From Tenodera sinensis (lineage: Eukaryota > Arthropoda > Insecta > Mantodea > Mantidae), in assembly GCA_030765045.1 (NCBI GenBank), contig CM060961.1:142891538-142955537 (forward strand): DNA of 64,000 bases. The letters run 5' to 3'. This document shows, piece by piece, positions 61,730-64,000 of this stretch. The number at the start of each line of letters is the position of its first letter. Position 1 is the stretch's first letter. The notes under the pieces are model-generated. The model was given only the letters and a program-made list of their open reading frames with translations, made no database searches and had not been told where the DNA came from. Both the position numbers and the translations under genes were made by a program.

Positions 61730-62560
61730 AAAGAAGAGAACTAATCGATAATGAAGAGGAAATACATATACAGATGATAAAGGAAGAACTACAAAATATT
61801 AAAGAAAAAATGCAAAAATAGAAGGACAGAAGTAGAACATATAACTTGGTGATTGTAGGAATAGAAGATAGGACAGGAATCCATCCAAGACAAGACAAGA
61901 GGTAAAGGAAGTTCTGGAGAAGAGGTTATGGATAATCATAACACACATGAAGCACTTAAATTTAGAAGAAGGGAAGAAGAAACATATCAGCAAAATTCCA
62001 AGTACATATATAACTTACAACATACCAAAATAGACAAAAAACCTGAAAGGAATAAATATATTTATCAATAACAACCTGTCATATGACCAAAGACAGCAAA
62101 TTAAAAAATTAATAATCAGAGAAGACAAAGCAAAAGTAAGGGGAAACAGGCATGCAGCCGAGGTTTAAAACTATGGACAGATGAACAAATTGCAGAGGAA
62201 AAGACAAAAAATTAATATGTCAACCGTATTGGATTTCAAAGAAATGCTGAGATGGGAAAGGCATGACTTTTAACTCAAGGATAACCGCAAGAAAGAAAAC
62301 AGAAGGCAGCATGTGACTAGATGACAGAGAAGACAGAAAAGAAAGAAACTATAGCTGGTGTATGGACAGGAGAAAAGGAGGGGAAGGCAGGTCACAGTAA
62401 TTCATCAGAAAATGAAGATAGTGGTGGGAAACAGCATAAGAAAGCAAATGATAAGGAAACAGTGAGTGGTCTTGAAGGCAACGGCATTAGTGGAAATTTC
62501 TCAACCAGCAAGGGGCAATTTGAAAGATAAGTGGAAATAAACCAAGTAAACACGAAGATA

Positions 62561-63420
62561 TGGTGTATGACGAAGTAGAATGGCTGGATAGGAATACAGG
62601 CATTATGTATGCGGGTAGAACGGGATGGAAGAAGGGTGAACAGAAAAACACGTGTGCTTACTTGGAAAGATGACAGTTCATAAAAATGGGTATCAGATAA
62701 TGTAATAATATATGGTAATATAGTAGTAGCTCATTGAGTCCAGATTAAAATTAGGCAATGAAGGAAGCGTAAATAATGTAATATTAAAAGCTCAATTTGT
62801 TTTATGATTGTTAGGGTGTGTATTTCAGTAATAACTAAATCGGCTTTTTACAGAAATAATCTACAGAAAAATATTGAATTCAAACATGCATAAATAAGAA
62901 AATCACAAAACAGCTTACTATAGGGGCTATTTCATTAAAGATTTCTTCTGATATAGGTCAATCCACATCAAATCGCACACCCGTAAAACACGACTTTTTC
63001 ATAGGAGGTTCAAATTTTTTTTATGAATAATAGGCATCAAATAAGGAGACCCGTATTTTTTTATTTCTGTATTTTTAAATTATTTGCTTACTTATGGCTA
63101 TTAGAAATTAAGCAATTTCTGCACGCACCGTAATATAAAATCACTTGTTACTCTAAGGCCATATAGAGTTGAGAGTTGGGTTTTGGCACACTGGAAAGAG
63201 TAAATACAACACTTTTAACAACTTTCGATCAATCATTACTACACGCAAATTTTGGACTGTTTTTTTTTTTTATGCTATATTTTGTAAAACCAAAAATAGA
63301 ATTGAAATCAATGTGTTAAAAATCTAAAAAAAATATACATGTATTCCCTGACATTTTATCTATAAAATAAGACATTAAAAACTATGGAGAGAATGCAGGT
63401 GCATTTGCTACAATTTTTTT
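62561..63420. other. Unassigned, with a sequence like the giant repeat's end
   Basis: No supported gene. 62957-62985 ('gtcaatccacatcaaatcgcacac') resembles the outer end of the giant inverted repeat at 57056 and may be another terminal repeat whose partner lies outside the window. Confidence 0.4.
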
Positions 63421-63429
63421 TCTGGAGGC

Positions 63430-63960
63430 CAGCAAGTGTTCATGGACAACATGAAGTAGGGATCCGTTTGTACAGCTGGATTCGCCATTCTTGGCTCTTG
63501 GAGGAAGTACGAGATGTAAAGCTTGAAAGCGAGTACCAAGCCAGGTGACTGCAGACAGCATGCGAATTGGTGCATCAGCTTCATATGCTACTCAAATAAC
63601 GCTCTTCTTACTGAGGCAGTACAGTCCATGCAGAAAAATGTCTCCACAATGCACCTTCTTTCTGATACTCCTGTGGCATCTGATACACGCTTTGGAACTT
63701 TTTGAATTTTTTTGAAAAAATCTGATGCAAGCAGTTCTTTGCGTTTAGCTTCTTTCTTAATGTACGCCCATAGATATATTCTTCACCACTCTGTCCTCTA
63801 TGTGATCTGCAAGAGGAAATGGATCGAGACCACCTTCAAATATGCCCGACCACTTCTAGTGCCCCATCCATCAGTGAAAAATACTGGACAGCAAGAGGAT
63901 CAATGACTTCATTGTCAGAAATCCAGCATTAGCTAACAACAACAGATTTGAAACAGTTTC
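63430..63960 (-). pseudogene. Decayed transposase-like coding remnant
   Basis: A minus-strand frame reads FLLQITYRTEW, a stop, then YLWAYIKKEAKRKELLASDF, KKIQKVPKRVSDATGVSERR and CIVETFF. The VSDATGVSERR part resembles a helix-turn-helix (ATG.S..T) found near the start of some insect DDE transposases. Frames to both sides are broken. Family not determined. Confidence 0.3.
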
Positions 63961-64000
63961 TCTGCTCTGACTGTGTAATTTTCGGTCCCTAATTTAGAAT

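Larger units (their letters stand above)
60290..62560 (+). pseudogene. LINE ORF1-like remnant split by a mariner
   Basis: The flanks of the mariner at 60414-61729 carry pieces of a lysine/glutamate-rich protein. To the right: EEEIHIQMIKEELQNIKEKM (coiled-coil-like, 61752-61820), then IFINNNLSYDQRQQIKKLI and AKVRGNRHAAE (near 62060-62165). The INN.LS...R..I.K......A K..GN phrase is reminiscent of arthropod LINE ORF1 proteins. Many stops; no RT follows. Assignment is tentative. Confidence 0.45.

Overview
The window looks like repeat-rich nuclear DNA from an animal with a large genome, most likely an arthropod. The reasons are a single host-type coding exon with a canonical splice acceptor, several tRNA-derived SINE families, mariner, pogo-like and hAT elements, Jockey-like and I-like LINEs, a Penelope-like element, two Ty3/Gypsy elements, and very long simple repeats. 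No bacterial features were seen. The species cannot be named from sequence alone.

Layout. 1-3.9 kb: a non-autonomous hAT element (905-1770), a SINE fragment and a 540-bp MITE. 3.9-12.15 kb: a nearly complete Ty3/Gypsy retrotransposon on the minus strand. Its LTRs appear identical apart from a 210-bp SINE in one of them, gag is intact, and pol has one nonsense codon. 12.9-15.9 kb: two tandem arrays of tRNA-Val(UAC)-like units pointing toward each other (nine units on plus, five on minus); the first is split by a second hAT copy with a perfect 8-bp target duplication. 16-20.9 kb: two decayed Jockey-type LINE fragments (one with a 12-bp target duplication) and SINEs. 21.3-23 kb: a fold-back MITE and a Tc1/mariner-related remnant. 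23.1-27.4 kb: LINE tails and a long, decayed I-like LINE (zinc-knuckle gag, endonuclease, RT, RNase H) on the minus strand. 28-31 kb: microsatellites and an unusual AT-rich cluster of palindromes built from one short module, followed by a possible NRF1-type promoter. 31.7-35.0 kb: an uninterrupted (TG)n tract of about 3.3 kb. Inserted at its right end is a 3.7-kb LTR element (35026-38714) with apparently identical 1015-bp LTRs that encodes only an apparent gag N-terminus fused in frame to a complete integrase.

39-43 kb: LINE C-terminal remnants and SINEs. 43.3-45.1 kb: a decayed Penelope-like element (RT, GIY-YIG domain, hammerhead-like tail). 45.8-46.8 kb: a pogo-like remnant. 46.8-51.9 kb: mostly unassigned, with one MITE. 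51888-52039: the only confident host gene piece, the last coding exon of a fatty acid transport protein (SLC27/FATP family) on the minus strand; its earlier exons are not visible and probably lie to the right, beyond long introns. 52.7-63 kb: two decayed mariners (one inside a LINE ORF1 remnant), an AAT-rich microsatellite, and a 3.1-kb element with two 940-bp inverted arms around a decayed transposon gene that is itself broken by a SINE.

The genes do not form a pathway. The window records nested transposition around or inside one lipid-metabolism gene. The items most worth a second look are the gag-integrase-only LTR element, the convergent tRNA-Val arrays, the giant inverted-repeat element and the palindrome cluster at 29.8-30.9 kb.
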